Shown here one piece after another: positions 36,634 to 46,136 of a stretch of 64,000 nt of DNA. The first letter of the stretch is position 1. Each line of letters opens with the position of its first letter. The stretch is from Dasania sp. GY-MA-18 (GTDB taxonomy: Bacteria; Pseudomonadota; Gammaproteobacteria; Pseudomonadales; Dasaniaceae): assembly GCF_024734385.1 (NCBI RefSeq), contig NZ_JANHAP010000002.1, positions 62,001-126,000 of the forward strand, given 5' to 3'. The position numbers were made by a program, and so were the translations under genes. The notes under the pieces are model-generated. The model worked only from the letters and a program-made list of their open reading frames with translations. It was not told the origin of the DNA and made no database searches.

Positions 36634-37095
36634 ATGAAAAAAATCCTTATTGTTTACCACAGCCAGTCTGGTAATACTGCGCAGTTGGCCCAGGCTGTAT
36701 ACCAAGGTGCCAGCGCTGCCGCTGAGGGCGAAGTGCAGTTGAGTTTGCTGGCGGCTATGGAGGCGGGTGTGAGTGACTTGCAGGCTGCCGATGCGGTTAT
36801 TTTTGGTTCACCAGAAAATTTTGGTTATTTATCCGGCGGCTTAAAAGATTTTTTAGACCGCACCTTTTATCCGCTAGAGCCCTATAAACTCAATATTCCC
36901 TATGGCTGTTTTATTAGCGCGGGTAATGATGGTAGTGGTGCGGTGAGGCAGTTAGAGCGCATAGCTAAAGGTTATCCGCTGCGCCAAGTCGCTGAGCCGG
37001 TGATAGTCAAGGGGCAGGTCACTGCAAGCGGGCTACAAGAGTGTGAAGAGTTGGGTGCGACCTTTGCGGCCGCACTGAGCATGGGGATTTTTTAG
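36634..37095 (+). CDS. Flavodoxin/NAD(P)H:quinone oxidoreductase family protein
   Basis: The 153-residue protein begins with a flavodoxin FMN phosphate loop (KKILIVYHSQSGNTAQLAQAV) and has the isoalloxazine-contact region GSPENFGYLSGGLKDFLDRTF. It binds FMN and transfers electrons; its partner is unknown. TTG 36631 is directly upstream, ATG 36634 preferred. It lies 6 bp after the VanZ gene and converges with the FHA gene, stops 4 bp apart. Confidence 0.78.
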   Translation: MKKILIVYHSQSGNTAQLAQAVYQGASAAAEGEVQLSLLAAMEAGVSDLQAADAVIFGSPENFGYLSGGLKDFLDRTFYPLEPYKLNIPYGCFISAGNDGSGAVRQLERIAKGYPLRQVAEPVIVKGQVTASGLQECEELGATFAAALSMGIF

Positions 37096-37099
37096 GGGC

Positions 37100-37651
37100 T
37101 TAAAGCTGGGTGATTAAAAATCCTATACCAGCTAATACGGCTGCCACGGTGCATATACATAGCGCGCTAATCAGAGCATTTTTAATTTTTTTACTGGGGT
37201 TGTAGTGATCGTTTTCGCTGCGGTTGCCAGGCGAGGTGGGTTTAGTTTTCCATTGTTTTTTTTCGGCCGGTATTTCGGAGCTTAAAGGTTTGGGCTTAGC
37301 CTTGGGCTGTATAGCTGGCCTAATCATGGTGGCATTAATATCTTGTTGTTCGCCCGGGCCTTCTACTGAAAAAGTTAGTACATCAAATTGTATTTGATCG
37401 CCCGGCAGTAATTCGGCTTGGCTGACTTGCTTGCCGTTAACAAAAGTACCGTTAGAAGAGCCTAAATCTTTGACTAATAGTTTATTGCCACTAATCGCGA
37501 TTTCGGCATGGCGGCGCGATAAATGGGTGCCGGGGATGGTGATATCGCATTCGGAGTCGCGGCCCAGTACTGTGTGTTGTGCCAGGGGGAATACTTGCCC
37601 CTTTAACCAATCGCCGTTGGCTACTAATTGCCATTCTTTTTGATTGTTCAT
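37100..37651 (-). CDS. FHA-domain membrane protein
   Basis: The 183-residue protein has an N-terminal forkhead-associated domain that reads phospho-threonine: TVLGRDSECDITIPGTHLSR, then RRHAEI and VKDLGSSNGTFVNGK carry the conserved Gly-Arg, Ser, His and Asn positions. A linker of about 60 residues leads to one C-terminal membrane helix (ALISALCICTVAAVLAGIGF). It is divergent from a Ser/Thr kinase gene and is a likely partner or substrate of that kinase. Confidence 0.85.
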   Translation of the reverse strand: MNNQKEWQLVANGDWLKGQVFPLAQHTVLGRDSECDITIPGTHLSRRHAEIAISGNKLLVKDLGSSNGTFVNGKQVSQAELLPGDQIQFDVLTFSVEGPGEQQDINATMIRPAIQPKAKPKPLSSEIPAEKKQWKTKPTSPGNRSENDHYNPSKKIKNALISALCICTVAAVLAGIGFLITQL

Positions 37652-37842
37652 AGCTATTTTTGCTTTTATCGTATGTTGGTGGGTCTATAGATCTATTGTT
37701 ACTGTGCTGTGGCGGCCAAGCTGTAGGGTGGTGCTTGGGGGTAAAAACCATGCAGCAAAAAACTTTTGGGCCGTCTATACTTCAGCCCGCACTTAGCATT
37801 TTAGCGCTAACTCCTTGAACTCGCACTAATAATTATCATTCT

Positions 37843-39576
37843 ATGCAGCCACCCATTCAATTACCCGGATACAGTATTGGCGCTTCTTTAGGTAAAGGAG
37901 CCATGGCCACCGTTTATTTGGGCGAGCAGCTATCGCTGCATCGCGCAGTGGCGATTAAGGTTTTAGATGCAGCCCTAGTCGATGACGACACCGTACAGGC
38001 CCAGTTTCAGCAAGAGTCGCAGTTGGTCGCCAGCTTAAATCATCCCAATATTATTCAGGTGATAGACCAGGGCGTTAGTGCTAATGGCCAGCCTTATTTT
38101 GTGATGCAGTATGTTAAAAGCGTTAATCTTTGCGCGCTGTTGTCGCGCCCGGATGTGACCCTGCCGCGAAAAATAGACATAGTGATGCAAATTTGTAAGG
38201 CCTTGTCCTATGCCCATCGCAATGGAGTGGTACACAGAGATATCAAGCCCGCCAATATTTTGGTGGACTACGATGGCCATGTGCGGGTGGTGGATTTTGG
38301 CATAGCCGGTTACTTTGCCCAGCAGTCCGATGAGCAGGCCATTATGGGCACCCCAGCCTATATGGCGCCGGAGCAGGCCGAGGGTAAGGCGGTTAGTGCG
38401 CAGGCCGATATTTACGCCTTGGGTGTGTTAATGCATGAATTATTTTATGGCGGCCAGCCAGGGCAGGCGCCAGCCGGTGCAGCCGTACCTAAGGTGCTGG
38501 CCGGTTTGGTGGATGATTGCCTTAGTCGTGAGCCCTTATTGCGACCCAAAACTGCCGATGAAGTGCGCCAGCGCTTATTGCTGATACTACAGGGCAAGCA
38601 TTTAAGCGAGCATCGCTGGGAGGGGGAGCAATCGCAAGAGGCCTTGCCTGCTGGCTATAAATTACTGGATATCTTAAAAGAAAATCACTACGGCGCCACC
38701 TACTTAGTGAGTGACCCTAAGCGCAAGCGTTTACTGGTGGTCAAAAAACAAAAATGTGCCTATGAGGGTGACGCCTACAATATCAATAAAAACTTAACCG
38801 GGCTGGACCACCCACATATAGCCAGAGTTTATGGTACCGCCAAAAATCAGCGCGTGTTTATTTCGGTGCTGGAGTATGTCAGTGGTGGCAGCTTGGAAGA
38901 GCGCCTTAGCCAGGCCTTCCCGCTGGCGCATTGGTTGCTGTTGGCGCAGCAGATTTGTGAGGCTTTAAGTTATGCCCATAGCAAGGGCATAGTGCATGGC
39001 AACTTACGGCCCAGTAATTTGCTGCTGTACAAACCTGCGCAAATTAAGTTGAGTGATTTTGGTTATAGCGAGCATTCCGATAAAGAGCGCGACTGGTATC
39101 AGCCTGCCGATGAGGCGAAGTCGCCATTAAGTGATATCTACTCAGCTGGGGCGGTGTTGTTTCATTTATTAACCGGGCAGCCGGTAGTAATACAGCAAGG
39201 AGGCATAGCTAACGAGCAGCAAATGGCTATATTGCCGCCTGCCTTACAGAGTGTGCTAAAAAAAATGCTGGCGCTGGATACCAGTCAGCGCTATCAAAAT
39301 TTTGAGCAGGTTAAGCAGGCCTTGCTGGCTTTTAGTAATGATCAGCAGACCGTCATTATCCGCCCCAGAGTGGTGGCGCAGCCTGAGCCGCCTGCGGCTG
39401 TAGTAGCAGCCAGGCCGCGGCATAAAATTATAGTAGGTAGCTTGCTGCTGGTGCTGGTAGTGCTGGCGGTATTAGCGGAGCTGCTGTGGCTGGCCAGCCA
39501 AGGCTATTTAGGGGAGGGGCTGCAACAGCAGTTGCAAGCCTTGTATAGCAGTTGGCCAGCTTGGTTGCCGTTTTAG
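37843..39576 (+). CDS. Ser/Thr protein kinase with second, degenerate kinase domain
   Basis: The 577-residue protein has two Hanks-type kinase domains. The first (about residues 10-250) is complete: Gly loop LGKGAMATVYLG, Lys39, HRD with Asp133 (VVHRDIKPANIL), DFG at 151-153, GTPAYMAPEQAEG. The second (about 268-510) keeps a VAIK-like Lys (LLVVKKQK) and DFG, but its Gly loop is lost and HRD is HGN (385-387, VHGNLRPSNLLL), so it is probably a pseudokinase. A single membrane helix near residue 535 (IIVGSLLLVLVVLAVLAELL) places both domains in the cytosol. The FHA gene lies divergently upstream. Confidence 0.88.
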   Translation: MQPPIQLPGYSIGASLGKGAMATVYLGEQLSLHRAVAIKVLDAALVDDDTVQAQFQQESQLVASLNHPNIIQVIDQGVSANGQPYFVMQYVKSVNLCALLSRPDVTLPRKIDIVMQICKALSYAHRNGVVHRDIKPANILVDYDGHVRVVDFGIAGYFAQQSDEQAIMGTPAYMAPEQAEGKAVSAQADIYALGVLMHELFYGGQPGQAPAGAAVPKVLAGLVDDCLSREPLLRPKTADEVRQRLLLILQGKHLSEHRWEGEQSQEALPAGYKLLDILKENHYGATYLVSDPKRKRLLVVKKQKCAYEGDAYNINKNLTGLDHPHIARVYGTAKNQRVFISVLEYVSGGSLEERLSQAFPLAHWLLLAQQICEALSYAHSKGIVHGNLRPSNLLLYKPAQIKLSDFGYSEHSDKERDWYQPADEAKSPLSDIYSAGAVLFHLLTGQPVVIQQGGIANEQQMAILPPALQSVLKKMLALDTSQRYQNFEQVKQALLAFSNDQQTVIIRPRVVAQPEPPAAVVAARPRHKIIVGSLLLVLVVLAVLAELLWLASQGYLGEGLQQQLQALYSSWPAWLPF

Positions 39577-40448
39577 TCTAGGTGGCGGTGCTCGTTAAGA
39601 GCGTCGACAAAAGCCTGGGCGGCGTTGCTTAAGCTGCGATTGGGGTGGTAAATATAGCCCAGTTTGCGGCTTAGTTTTAGGCCTTCAACCGTTAAAGCTG
39701 TTAGCTGTGCGTCCAGCATGGTTTTAGGTAATACGCTCCAGCCCAAGCCTATAGAGACCATCATCTTTATCGTTTCCAAATAATTAGTGGCCATGCTGGT
39801 GTTGAGTTTGAGTTTATGCTGAGCAAATAGCTCGGCGACGATGCGGCCGGTATAGGTGTTTAGGCCGGGTAAAATAGCCTTGTATTTACTGAGCATTTTT
39901 GGGGTGATGGGGGCCTTGCCTGTCAGCGGGTGGTCGGCGGCGACGACCAGAGTGAGCTCGTCCTCCCAGACTTGGTTGTGGCTGACCAAGCTGTGGCCGG
40001 GGTCTAGGGTCACTACGCCTAATTCAATCTGGCCGTGCATTACTTGCTCATGGGCTTCTTCCGAATCCATAAAATCTATATCTAAATGTACCTTGGGGTA
40101 GCGCTTGCTATAGGCCTGTAATACCGGTGGCAATCGGTGCAGGCCTATATGGTGGCTAATGCCTATGCTGAGGGTGCCCGCCACGGTGCCGCGCAGCTCG
40201 CGTATAGAGCGTTCGGCTTCTTTAACATCTTGCAAAATTTGCAGGGCCTTGGGGTATAGCTCGCGGCCAGCTTCGGTGAGCTGGGTGCTGCGGCCTATGC
40301 GGTCAAACAGCTTACAGCCTAGCTGTGACTCCAGCCCGGCTATGCGCTTGCTAACTGCGGGTTGGGTGAGGTGTAGCTGCTCGGCGGTAATCGAAAAAGA
40401 ACCGCTGTCAGCCACTTGTACAAAAGCCTGTAGGGATTGTGTATCCAT
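39573..40448 (-). CDS. LysR-family transcriptional regulator
   Basis: The 291-residue protein has an N-terminal winged helix-turn-helix (MDTQSLQAFVQVADSGSFSI, LTQPAVSKRIAGLESQLGCK) and a C-terminal effector domain. It is divergent from leuC, with a palindromic LysR box in the 143-bp gap, so control of leuCDB and of itself is likely. The effector is unknown; a leucine-pathway metabolite is only a guess. Its 3' end overlaps the kinase gene end by 4 bp. Confidence 0.88.
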   Translation of the reverse strand: MDTQSLQAFVQVADSGSFSITAEQLHLTQPAVSKRIAGLESQLGCKLFDRIGRSTQLTEAGRELYPKALQILQDVKEAERSIRELRGTVAGTLSIGISHHIGLHRLPPVLQAYSKRYPKVHLDIDFMDSEEAHEQVMHGQIELGVVTLDPGHSLVSHNQVWEDELTLVVAADHPLTGKAPITPKMLSKYKAILPGLNTYTGRIVAELFAQHKLKLNTSMATNYLETIKMMVSIGLGWSVLPKTMLDAQLTALTVEGLKLSRKLGYIYHPNRSLSNAAQAFVDALNEHRHLD

Positions 40449-40464
40449 GGCTGCAGGCTAATTG

Positions 40465-40479
40465 ATTCCAATTTGGAAT
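40465..40479. promoter_or_regulatory. Palindromic LysR operator between lysR and leuC
   Basis: ATTCCAA-T-TTGGAAT is a perfect 7-1-7 inverted repeat that contains a T-N11-A core (TTCCAATTTGGAA). It lies 17 bp upstream of the LysR start and is centred near -65 of the candidate leuC start site, the standard position of a LysR recognition site. Confidence 0.7.
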
Positions 40480-40501
40480 GCAAACTATAAAAAATATGAA
40501 T

Positions 40502-40530
40502 TTGTTTTATTTGTGCGTCCTGCATACAAT
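40502..40530 (+). promoter_or_regulatory. Candidate sigma-70 promoter of leuC
   Basis: TTGTTT, 17 bases, TACAAT. The -10 box is good and the -35 box weak, as expected for an activator-dependent promoter. The transcript would start near 40537, about 55 nt before the leuC ATG. Confidence 0.45.
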
Positions 40531-40591
40531 GCTTGGCATAGTGTATTAAGTGCCAATTATGGCTTGGTTAGTGATTATTTGAGGTGGGCTC

Positions 40592-42037
40592 ATGTCTGCA
40601 AGCACGTCTGCAAAGACCTTATACGATAAATTGTGGGATTCCCACTTAGTAAAACAGCGCGATGATGGCTCGGCCCTAATTTATATCGATCGTCAGCTAG
40701 TGCATGAGGTGACTTCACCGCAGGCCTTTGAAGGTTTGCGTTTGGCGGGCCGCCCCTTGTGGCGAGTGGATGCCAACTTGGCTACCCCCGATCACAACGT
40801 GCCCTCCGATGTAAGCGAGCGCGCGGGGGGTATCGCTGGCATAGTAGACGAGATCTCGCGTATACAGGTGCAAACTCTCGATGATAACTGCGAGAGCTTT
40901 GGCGTTACCGAGTTTAAAATCAACGATGTACGCCAGGGCATAGTGCATGTGGTTGGCCCCGAGCAGGGCGCGACTTTGCCGGGCATGACGGTAGTTTGTG
41001 GTGATTCTCATACCGCCACCCACGGAGCCTTAGGTGCCTTGGCGCACGGTATAGGTACTTCCGAGGTGGAGCATGTCATGGCCACACAGTGCCTAGTGCA
41101 GAAAAAAATGAAAAACATGCTGGTTAAAGTCGACGGCAAATTAGGCTTTGGCGTTACTCCCAAAGATGTAGTGTTGGCGGTGATCGGCAAGATAGGTACC
41201 GCTGGCGGCAACGGCCACGCCATAGAATTTGGCGGCGAAGTATTCCGCGATATGTCTATAGAAGGCCGTATGACCGTATGCAACATGGCCATAGAGGCTG
41301 GTGCCAGAGTAGGCATGGTGGCAGTAGACGACAAAACCATTGAATACGTTAAAGGCAGACCTTTTGCGCCTAAAGCTGAACAATGGGATGCGGCGGTAGC
41401 ACAGTGGCGGACCTTGCACAGTGATGACGGTGCCCATTTTGATACCGTGGTTGAGTTGCATGCCGACGACATTATCCCGCAGGTTACCTGGGGGACTTCG
41501 CCGGAGATGGTGGTAGCGGTGAACAAAACCGTACCCGCCCCCAGCGATTTTAACGAGCCGGTCAAACAGTCTGCCACTAAGCGGGCCTTGGAATATATGG
41601 GGCTTACTGCGGGCATGGCGATTACCGATATACAGTTGGATAAAGTCTTTATAGGCTCATGTACCAATTCTCGCATAGAGGATTTGCGTGCCGCCGCCGC
41701 GGTGGTGAAGGGCCGTAAAAAGGCTGCGAATGTTATTCAAGCCTTAGTGGTGCCCGGTTCTGGTTTGGTAAAAAAACAGGCCGAAGAAGAGGGCTTGGAT
41801 AAAATCTTTATTGAGGCCGGTTTGGAGTGGCGCGACCCCAGTTGCTCCATGTGTTTGGCCATGAACTCTGACAAATTGGGGGCCGGTGAACACTGCGCCT
41901 CTACCTCTAACCGCAACTTTGAGGGGCGCCAGGGTTTTGGTGGCCGCACTCATTTGGTTAGCCCAGAAATGGCCGCTGCCGCAGCGATTGCAGGCCACTT
42001 TGTAGATGTGCGTGAAATGATGAGCGCGGAGGCTTAA
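40592..42037 (+). CDS. leuC: 3-isopropylmalate dehydratase large subunit LeuC
   Basis: With LeuD, isomerises 2- to 3-isopropylmalate in leucine synthesis. The 481-residue aconitase-family product has the 4Fe-4S cysteines in [12 protein letters not shown] and in [11 protein letters not shown], and the [20 protein letters not shown] block. It is first in the leuCDB operon; leuA is not in the window. Confidence 0.96.
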   Translation: MSASTSAKTLYDKLWDSHLVKQRDDGSALIYIDRQLVHEVTSPQAFEGLRLAGRPLWRVDANLATPDHNVPSDVSERAGGIAGIVDEISRIQVQTLDDNCESFGVTEFKINDVRQGIVHVVGPEQGATLPGMTVVCGDSHTATHGALGALAHGIGTSEVEHVMATQCLVQKKMKNMLVKVDGKLGFGVTPKDVVLAVIGKIGTAGGNGHAIEFGGEVFRDMSIEGRMTVCNMAIEAGARVGMVAVDDKTIEYVKGRPFAPKAEQWDAAVAQWRTLHSDDGAHFDTVVELHADDIIPQVTWGTSPEMVVAVNKTVPAPSDFNEPVKQSATKRALEYMGLTAGMAITDIQLDKVFIGSCTNSRIEDLRAAAAVVKGRKKAANVIQALVVPGSGLVKKQAEEEGLDKIFIEAGLEWRDPSCSMCLAMNSDKLGAGEHCASTSNRNFEGRQGFGGRTHLVSPEMAAAAAIAGHFVDVREMMSAEA

Positions 42038-42044
42038 GACGAAT

Positions 42045-42689
42045 ATGAAAAAATTTACAGTAGAAACCGGTATTGCCGCGCCCATGGACAGAGCCAATGT
42101 GGATACCGATATGATTATCCCCAAGCAGTTCTTAAAATCGATTAAGCGTACCGGCTTTGGCCCTAATTTATTTGATGAGTTGCGTTACACCGATGAAGGC
42201 GTGCCTGGCAAAGATTGTTCCTCCAGGCCATTAAATAAAGAGTTCCCGCTTAACTTTGCACGCTACCAAGGTGCCACTGTATTGCTGGCCAGAGAAAATT
42301 TTGGCTGTGGCTCCAGCCGCGAGCATGCGCCTTGGGCTTTAGATGATTACGGTTTTCGTGCCGTGATCGCTCCTAGCTATGCAGATATTTTTTACAATAA
42401 CTGCTTTAAAAACGGTTTATTGCCCATAGTGTTAAGCGATGAAATTGTTGATCAATTATTTACTGAAATGTATGCGCAAGAGGGCTACCAATTAACTGTA
42501 GACCTAGAGCAGCAACAAGTGCGCACTCCCAGCGGTGAGGCTTTTGGCTTTGAAGTAGAGGGTTTTCGCAAGCATTGCTTATTAAATGGTTTGGACGACA
42601 TAGGTGTCACTTTACAAGATGCCGAGGCCATTAAGGCCTTCGAAACCAAGTGGCAGCAACAATCACCTTGGTTATTCGCCAAGTCATAA
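42045..42689 (+). CDS. leuD: 3-isopropylmalate dehydratase small subunit LeuD
   Basis: Swivel-domain subunit of isopropylmalate isomerase. The 214-residue product has [20 protein letters not shown] near the start and [14 protein letters not shown] as the substrate-binding loop. It lies 7 bp after leuC and 14 bp before leuB. Confidence 0.96.
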   Translation: MKKFTVETGIAAPMDRANVDTDMIIPKQFLKSIKRTGFGPNLFDELRYTDEGVPGKDCSSRPLNKEFPLNFARYQGATVLLARENFGCGSSREHAPWALDDYGFRAVIAPSYADIFYNNCFKNGLLPIVLSDEIVDQLFTEMYAQEGYQLTVDLEQQQVRTPSGEAFGFEVEGFRKHCLLNGLDDIGVTLQDAEAIKAFETKWQQQSPWLFAKS

Positions 42690-42703
42690 TAGTGGAGTTA
42701 GCA

Positions 42704-43783
42704 GTGTCTAAAAAAGTTTTATTAATCGCCGGTGATGGCATAGGCCCAGAGATTAGCGTTGAGGCCAAGCGTGTACTCGACATTATTAATCAGCAGTTTG
42801 ATTTAGGTATTGAATACGATGAGGCTTTGCTGGGTGGCGCCGCTATAGACGCGACCGGTGTGCCATTACCAGACGAAACCTTAGCCAAGGCCAAAGCCTG
42901 TGATGCTATTTTATTTGGCGCTATAGGTGGCCCCAAGTGGGACAATATTGATCGCGACATACGTCCAGAAAAAGGGCTGTTAGGTTTGCGCTCAGGCCTA
43001 GAGCTGTTTGGCAATTTACGCCCGGCAATTTTATACCCGCAACTGGCCGATGCTTCATCGCTAAAGCCAGAGGTGGTTTCCGGCCTGGATATATTAATCG
43101 TACGTGAGCTAACCGGCGGTATTTATTTTGGTGAGCCGCGCGGCATACGCACCTTAGAAAACGGCGAACGCGAAGGCTATAACACCTATAAGTACAACGA
43201 AACAGAAATACGCCGCATCGCCAAAGTGGCTTTTGAGGCGGCGAAAAAACGCGGCGGTAAGCTGTGCTCTGTCGACAAAGCGAATGTGTTAGAGGCGACG
43301 GTACTGTGGCGCGAGATCGTGCAAGACATGGCCAAGGACTACCCCGAAGTAGAGCTTAGCCATATGTATGTGGATAACGCCGCCATGCAATTAGTGCGTG
43401 CGCCCAAGCAGTTTGACGTTATTGTAACGGGTAATTTGTTTGGTGATATCTTATCCGATGCGGCGGCCATGCTAACGGGCTCTATAGGCATGTTGCCCTC
43501 GGCTTCACTGGATAAAAATGGCCGCGGCATGTACGAACCCTGTCACGGTTCTGCTCCCGATATTGCGGGCCAAGGTAAGGCTAACCCCTTAGCCATGGTA
43601 TTATCGGCAGCCATGATGCTGCGTTACTCCCTAAACGCTACGGCGGCAGCCGATGCGATAGAGGTGGCAGTGGGCAAGGTGTTGGATCAGGGCTATCGCA
43701 CCCCCGATATCCATACCGAGGGTATGAAACTAGTGTCTACCAGTGAAATGGGTGACGCCCTAGTGGCTGCTTTAACTGAATAG
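42704..43783 (+). CDS. leuB: 3-isopropylmalate dehydrogenase LeuB
   Basis: Oxidative decarboxylation of 3-isopropylmalate with NAD+. The 359-residue product starts [15 protein letters not shown] and contains [16 protein letters not shown], the metal-binding Asp region [20 protein letters not shown] and the NAD motif [15 protein letters not shown]. The frame is open into the leuD end, but GTG 42704 with GGAG seven bases upstream gives the family start. Confidence 0.95.
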   Translation: MSKKVLLIAGDGIGPEISVEAKRVLDIINQQFDLGIEYDEALLGGAAIDATGVPLPDETLAKAKACDAILFGAIGGPKWDNIDRDIRPEKGLLGLRSGLELFGNLRPAILYPQLADASSLKPEVVSGLDILIVRELTGGIYFGEPRGIRTLENGEREGYNTYKYNETEIRRIAKVAFEAAKKRGGKLCSVDKANVLEATVLWREIVQDMAKDYPEVELSHMYVDNAAMQLVRAPKQFDVIVTGNLFGDILSDAAAMLTGSIGMLPSASLDKNGRGMYEPCHGSAPDIAGQGKANPLAMVLSAAMMLRYSLNATAAADAIEVAVGKVLDQGYRTPDIHTEGMKLVSTSEMGDALVAALTE

Positions 43784-43841
43784 CAGCGGCTTCAATTGAG
43801 TTATTTATTCGCTACGGCGACGGCAGGTGTAGAGAGCAATT

Positions 43842-44957
43842 ATGAATAGAGTAGGTTTTGTAGGTTGGCGCGGCATGGTGGGCTCGGTATTAATGGAGCG
43901 CATGTTAGCAGAGGGCGACTTCGCCCATATCAATGAGCCGGTATTTTTTACCACCTCTAATGTCGGTGGCGCGGGGCCAGATATAGGCCGCGACATAGCA
44001 CCTTTAAAAGATGCTAACGATATTGCTGAATTACAAAACATGGATGTCATTATTTCTTGTCAGGGTGGCGATTACACCAAGGCGGTATTTGGGCCTTTGC
44101 GGGCAGCGGGCTGGCAGGGTTACTGGATAGATGCTGCTTCTAGTTTACGCATGGCTGATGATGCTTTAATCATCCTAGACCCCGTCAACATGAATGTGAT
44201 TAAAGACGGCCTGGCCAATGGCGTCAAAAACTTTGTGGGCGGCAACTGCACAGTGAGTTTAATGCTTATGGCTATGGGCGGTTTATTCCGCGAAGGTTTA
44301 GTGCAGTGGACTTCCGCCATGACTTACCAAGCCGCTAGCGGTGCCGGTGCTCAAAACATGCGCGAGCTAATTAGCCAAATGGGCGCTATAGAGTCTGGCG
44401 TGGCTGCTGAGCTGGCCAACCCTGCCAGCGCCATCTTGGATATAGACCGTAAAGTGGCCGCCACTATGCGCAGTGCTGATTTCCCCACCGCTAACTTTGG
44501 TGAGCCTTTGGCCGGTAGTTTATTACCGTGGATAGACACGCAGCTAGAAAATGGCCAAAGCCGTGAAGAGTGGAAGGGTCAGGCTGAAACCAACAAAATC
44601 CTGGGCTCATCCGCACAACCTATACCGGTAGATGGCCTGTGTGTACGCATAGGTGCCATGCGCTGTCACAGCCAGGCCTTAACCGTAAAACTGACGCAAA
44701 ACGTACCCATGGACGAGATTCATTCTATATTGGCTTCGGCTAATGACTGGGTGAAGGTAGTACCTAATGAGCGCGAGGCGACCTTGCAGCAGCTTACTCC
44801 TACAGCTGTTACCGGCACACTGCAGGTGCCTATAGGCCGCTTGCGTAAAATGAATATGGGGCCTGAGTACTTATCGGCCTTTACCGTAGGTGATCAGTTG
44901 TTATGGGGCGCGGCCGAGCCTTTGCGCCGCATGCTGCGCATCTTGATAGAGGCTTAA
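43842..44957 (+). CDS. asd: Aspartate-semialdehyde dehydrogenase (E. coli Asd type)
   Basis: Reduces aspartyl phosphate to the semialdehyde for lysine, threonine, methionine and diaminopimelate. The 371-residue product starts [20 protein letters not shown]; the catalytic Cys lies in [19 protein letters not shown] and the substrate His in [16 protein letters not shown] second paralogue follows after 3 bp. Confidence 0.95.
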   Translation: MNRVGFVGWRGMVGSVLMERMLAEGDFAHINEPVFFTTSNVGGAGPDIGRDIAPLKDANDIAELQNMDVIISCQGGDYTKAVFGPLRAAGWQGYWIDAASSLRMADDALIILDPVNMNVIKDGLANGVKNFVGGNCTVSLMLMAMGGLFREGLVQWTSAMTYQAASGAGAQNMRELISQMGAIESGVAAELANPASAILDIDRKVAATMRSADFPTANFGEPLAGSLLPWIDTQLENGQSREEWKGQAETNKILGSSAQPIPVDGLCVRIGAMRCHSQALTVKLTQNVPMDEIHSILASANDWVKVVPNEREATLQQLTPTAVTGTLQVPIGRLRKMNMGPEYLSAFTVGDQLLWGAAEPLRRMLRILIEA

Positions 44958-44960
44958 GCC

Positions 44961-45983
44961 ATGGCTAATGCACTGAATATCGCTGTAGTCGGTGCTACCG
45001 GCGCGGTAGGCGAAGCCATGCTGGAAATACTGGCCGAGCGCAAGTTCCCTGTGGCCAAGCTTTATGCCTTGGCCAGTGCTAAGTCGGCGGGCGATACCCT
45101 GATGTTTGCGGGTAAGTCGGTATTGATAGAGGATCTGGCTGACTTCGATTTTAGCCAGGTAGATATCGCCCTGTTTTCGGCCGGTGCTAGCGTATCGGCG
45201 GAGTTCGCCCCCAAGGCTGCGGCTGCTGGTGCCATAGTCATAGATAATACCTCGCAGTTTCGCTATGACGAGGATGTGCCCTTAGTGATCCCCGAGGTAA
45301 ACCCCGAGGCAATAGCGGAGCACAAAAAGCGCGGCATTATCGCCAACCCCAATTGCTCCACCATACAAATGCTGGTGGCGCTTAAGCCCATCCATGATGC
45401 TGCCGGGATTACTCGCATTAATGTCGCCACCTATCAGGCGGTGTCGGGCTCGGGTAAAAAGGCTATTAATGAGCTGGCGGGGCAAACCGCCAAGCTACTA
45501 AATGGTCAATCCCCGGATGTTGAGGTGTACCCCAAGCAAATTGCTTTTAACGTCATTCCCCAAATAGATGCCTTTCAAGACAATGGCTATACCAAGGAAG
45601 AGATGAAAATGGTCTGGGAAACGCAAAAAATCCTTGCAGATGATACGGTTAGCGTGAACCCCAGCTGTGTGCGAGTGCCGGTATTTTTTGGTCACAGCGA
45701 GGCCATACACCTAGAAACCCGCAAAAAACTCAGTGCCGAACAGGCCAAACTATTATTGGCAAAAGTGCCGGGTGTGGAGCTGGTTGATGAGCCTGTAGAT
45801 GGCGGCTACGCCACGGCAGTTGGGGATGCATCGGGCAAAGATGCGGTGTTTGTCAGCCGCGTGCGAGAAGATATTTCCCATCCCAATGGCCTCAATCTGT
45901 GGACTGTGTCCGATAATGTGCGAAAAGGGGCCGCTTTAAACAGCGTTCAGATTGCTGAAATCTTGCTAAAAAGCTATTTCTAA
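44961..45983 (+). CDS. Second aspartate-semialdehyde dehydrogenase-type protein
   Basis: The 340-residue protein is of the other Asd branch (Bacillus/Vibrio Asd2/Usg type): NIAVVGATGAVGEAMLEILA, then IANPNCSTIQMLVALKPIHD with the Cys retained, FGHSEAIHLETRKKL with the His retained, and LWTVSDNVRKGAALN at the end. In Pseudomonas a gene of this type occupies the same place between asd and fimV. The catalytic residues look intact, unlike the inactive Usg of E. coli, so it may be an active isozyme. Confidence 0.88.
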   Translation: MANALNIAVVGATGAVGEAMLEILAERKFPVAKLYALASAKSAGDTLMFAGKSVLIEDLADFDFSQVDIALFSAGASVSAEFAPKAAAAGAIVIDNTSQFRYDEDVPLVIPEVNPEAIAEHKKRGIIANPNCSTIQMLVALKPIHDAAGITRINVATYQAVSGSGKKAINELAGQTAKLLNGQSPDVEVYPKQIAFNVIPQIDAFQDNGYTKEEMKMVWETQKILADDTVSVNPSCVRVPVFFGHSEAIHLETRKKLSAEQAKLLLAKVPGVELVDEPVDGGYATAVGDASGKDAVFVSRVREDISHPNGLNLWTVSDNVRKGAALNSVQIAEILLKSYF

Positions 45984-46008
45984 TCAATACTTACGCCAAC
46001 TAGTAGAG

Positions 46009-46026
46009 ACCTATTCTAGGTTTTTT
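46009..46026 (+). terminator. Possible weak terminator after asd2
   Basis: ACCTA-TTC-TAGGT followed by TTTTT. The stem is short. A second perfect hairpin without T run (GCTCAATA-GCCTAAT-TATTGAGC, 46047-46069) follows in the 153-bp gap before fimV, which holds no gene. Confidence 0.4.
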
Positions 46027-46136
46027 ACCGTTTCGATATTCGGTTGGCTCAATAGCCTAATTATTGAGCAGTCGTAACCGTTGCGGAACAATAAAGATAA
46101 AAGCTGACAATAAAGCTCAAGATAGGGAAAGTAGCG

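Noticed and set aside
41008-41676. 222-codon antisense frame within leuC
   Set aside because: Shadow of a highly conserved coding gene; composition is not protein-like.
44961-45983. Second asd as an inactive Usg pseudo-enzyme
   Set aside because: The catalytic Cys and the His are present and the frame is full length, so there is no sign of decay.
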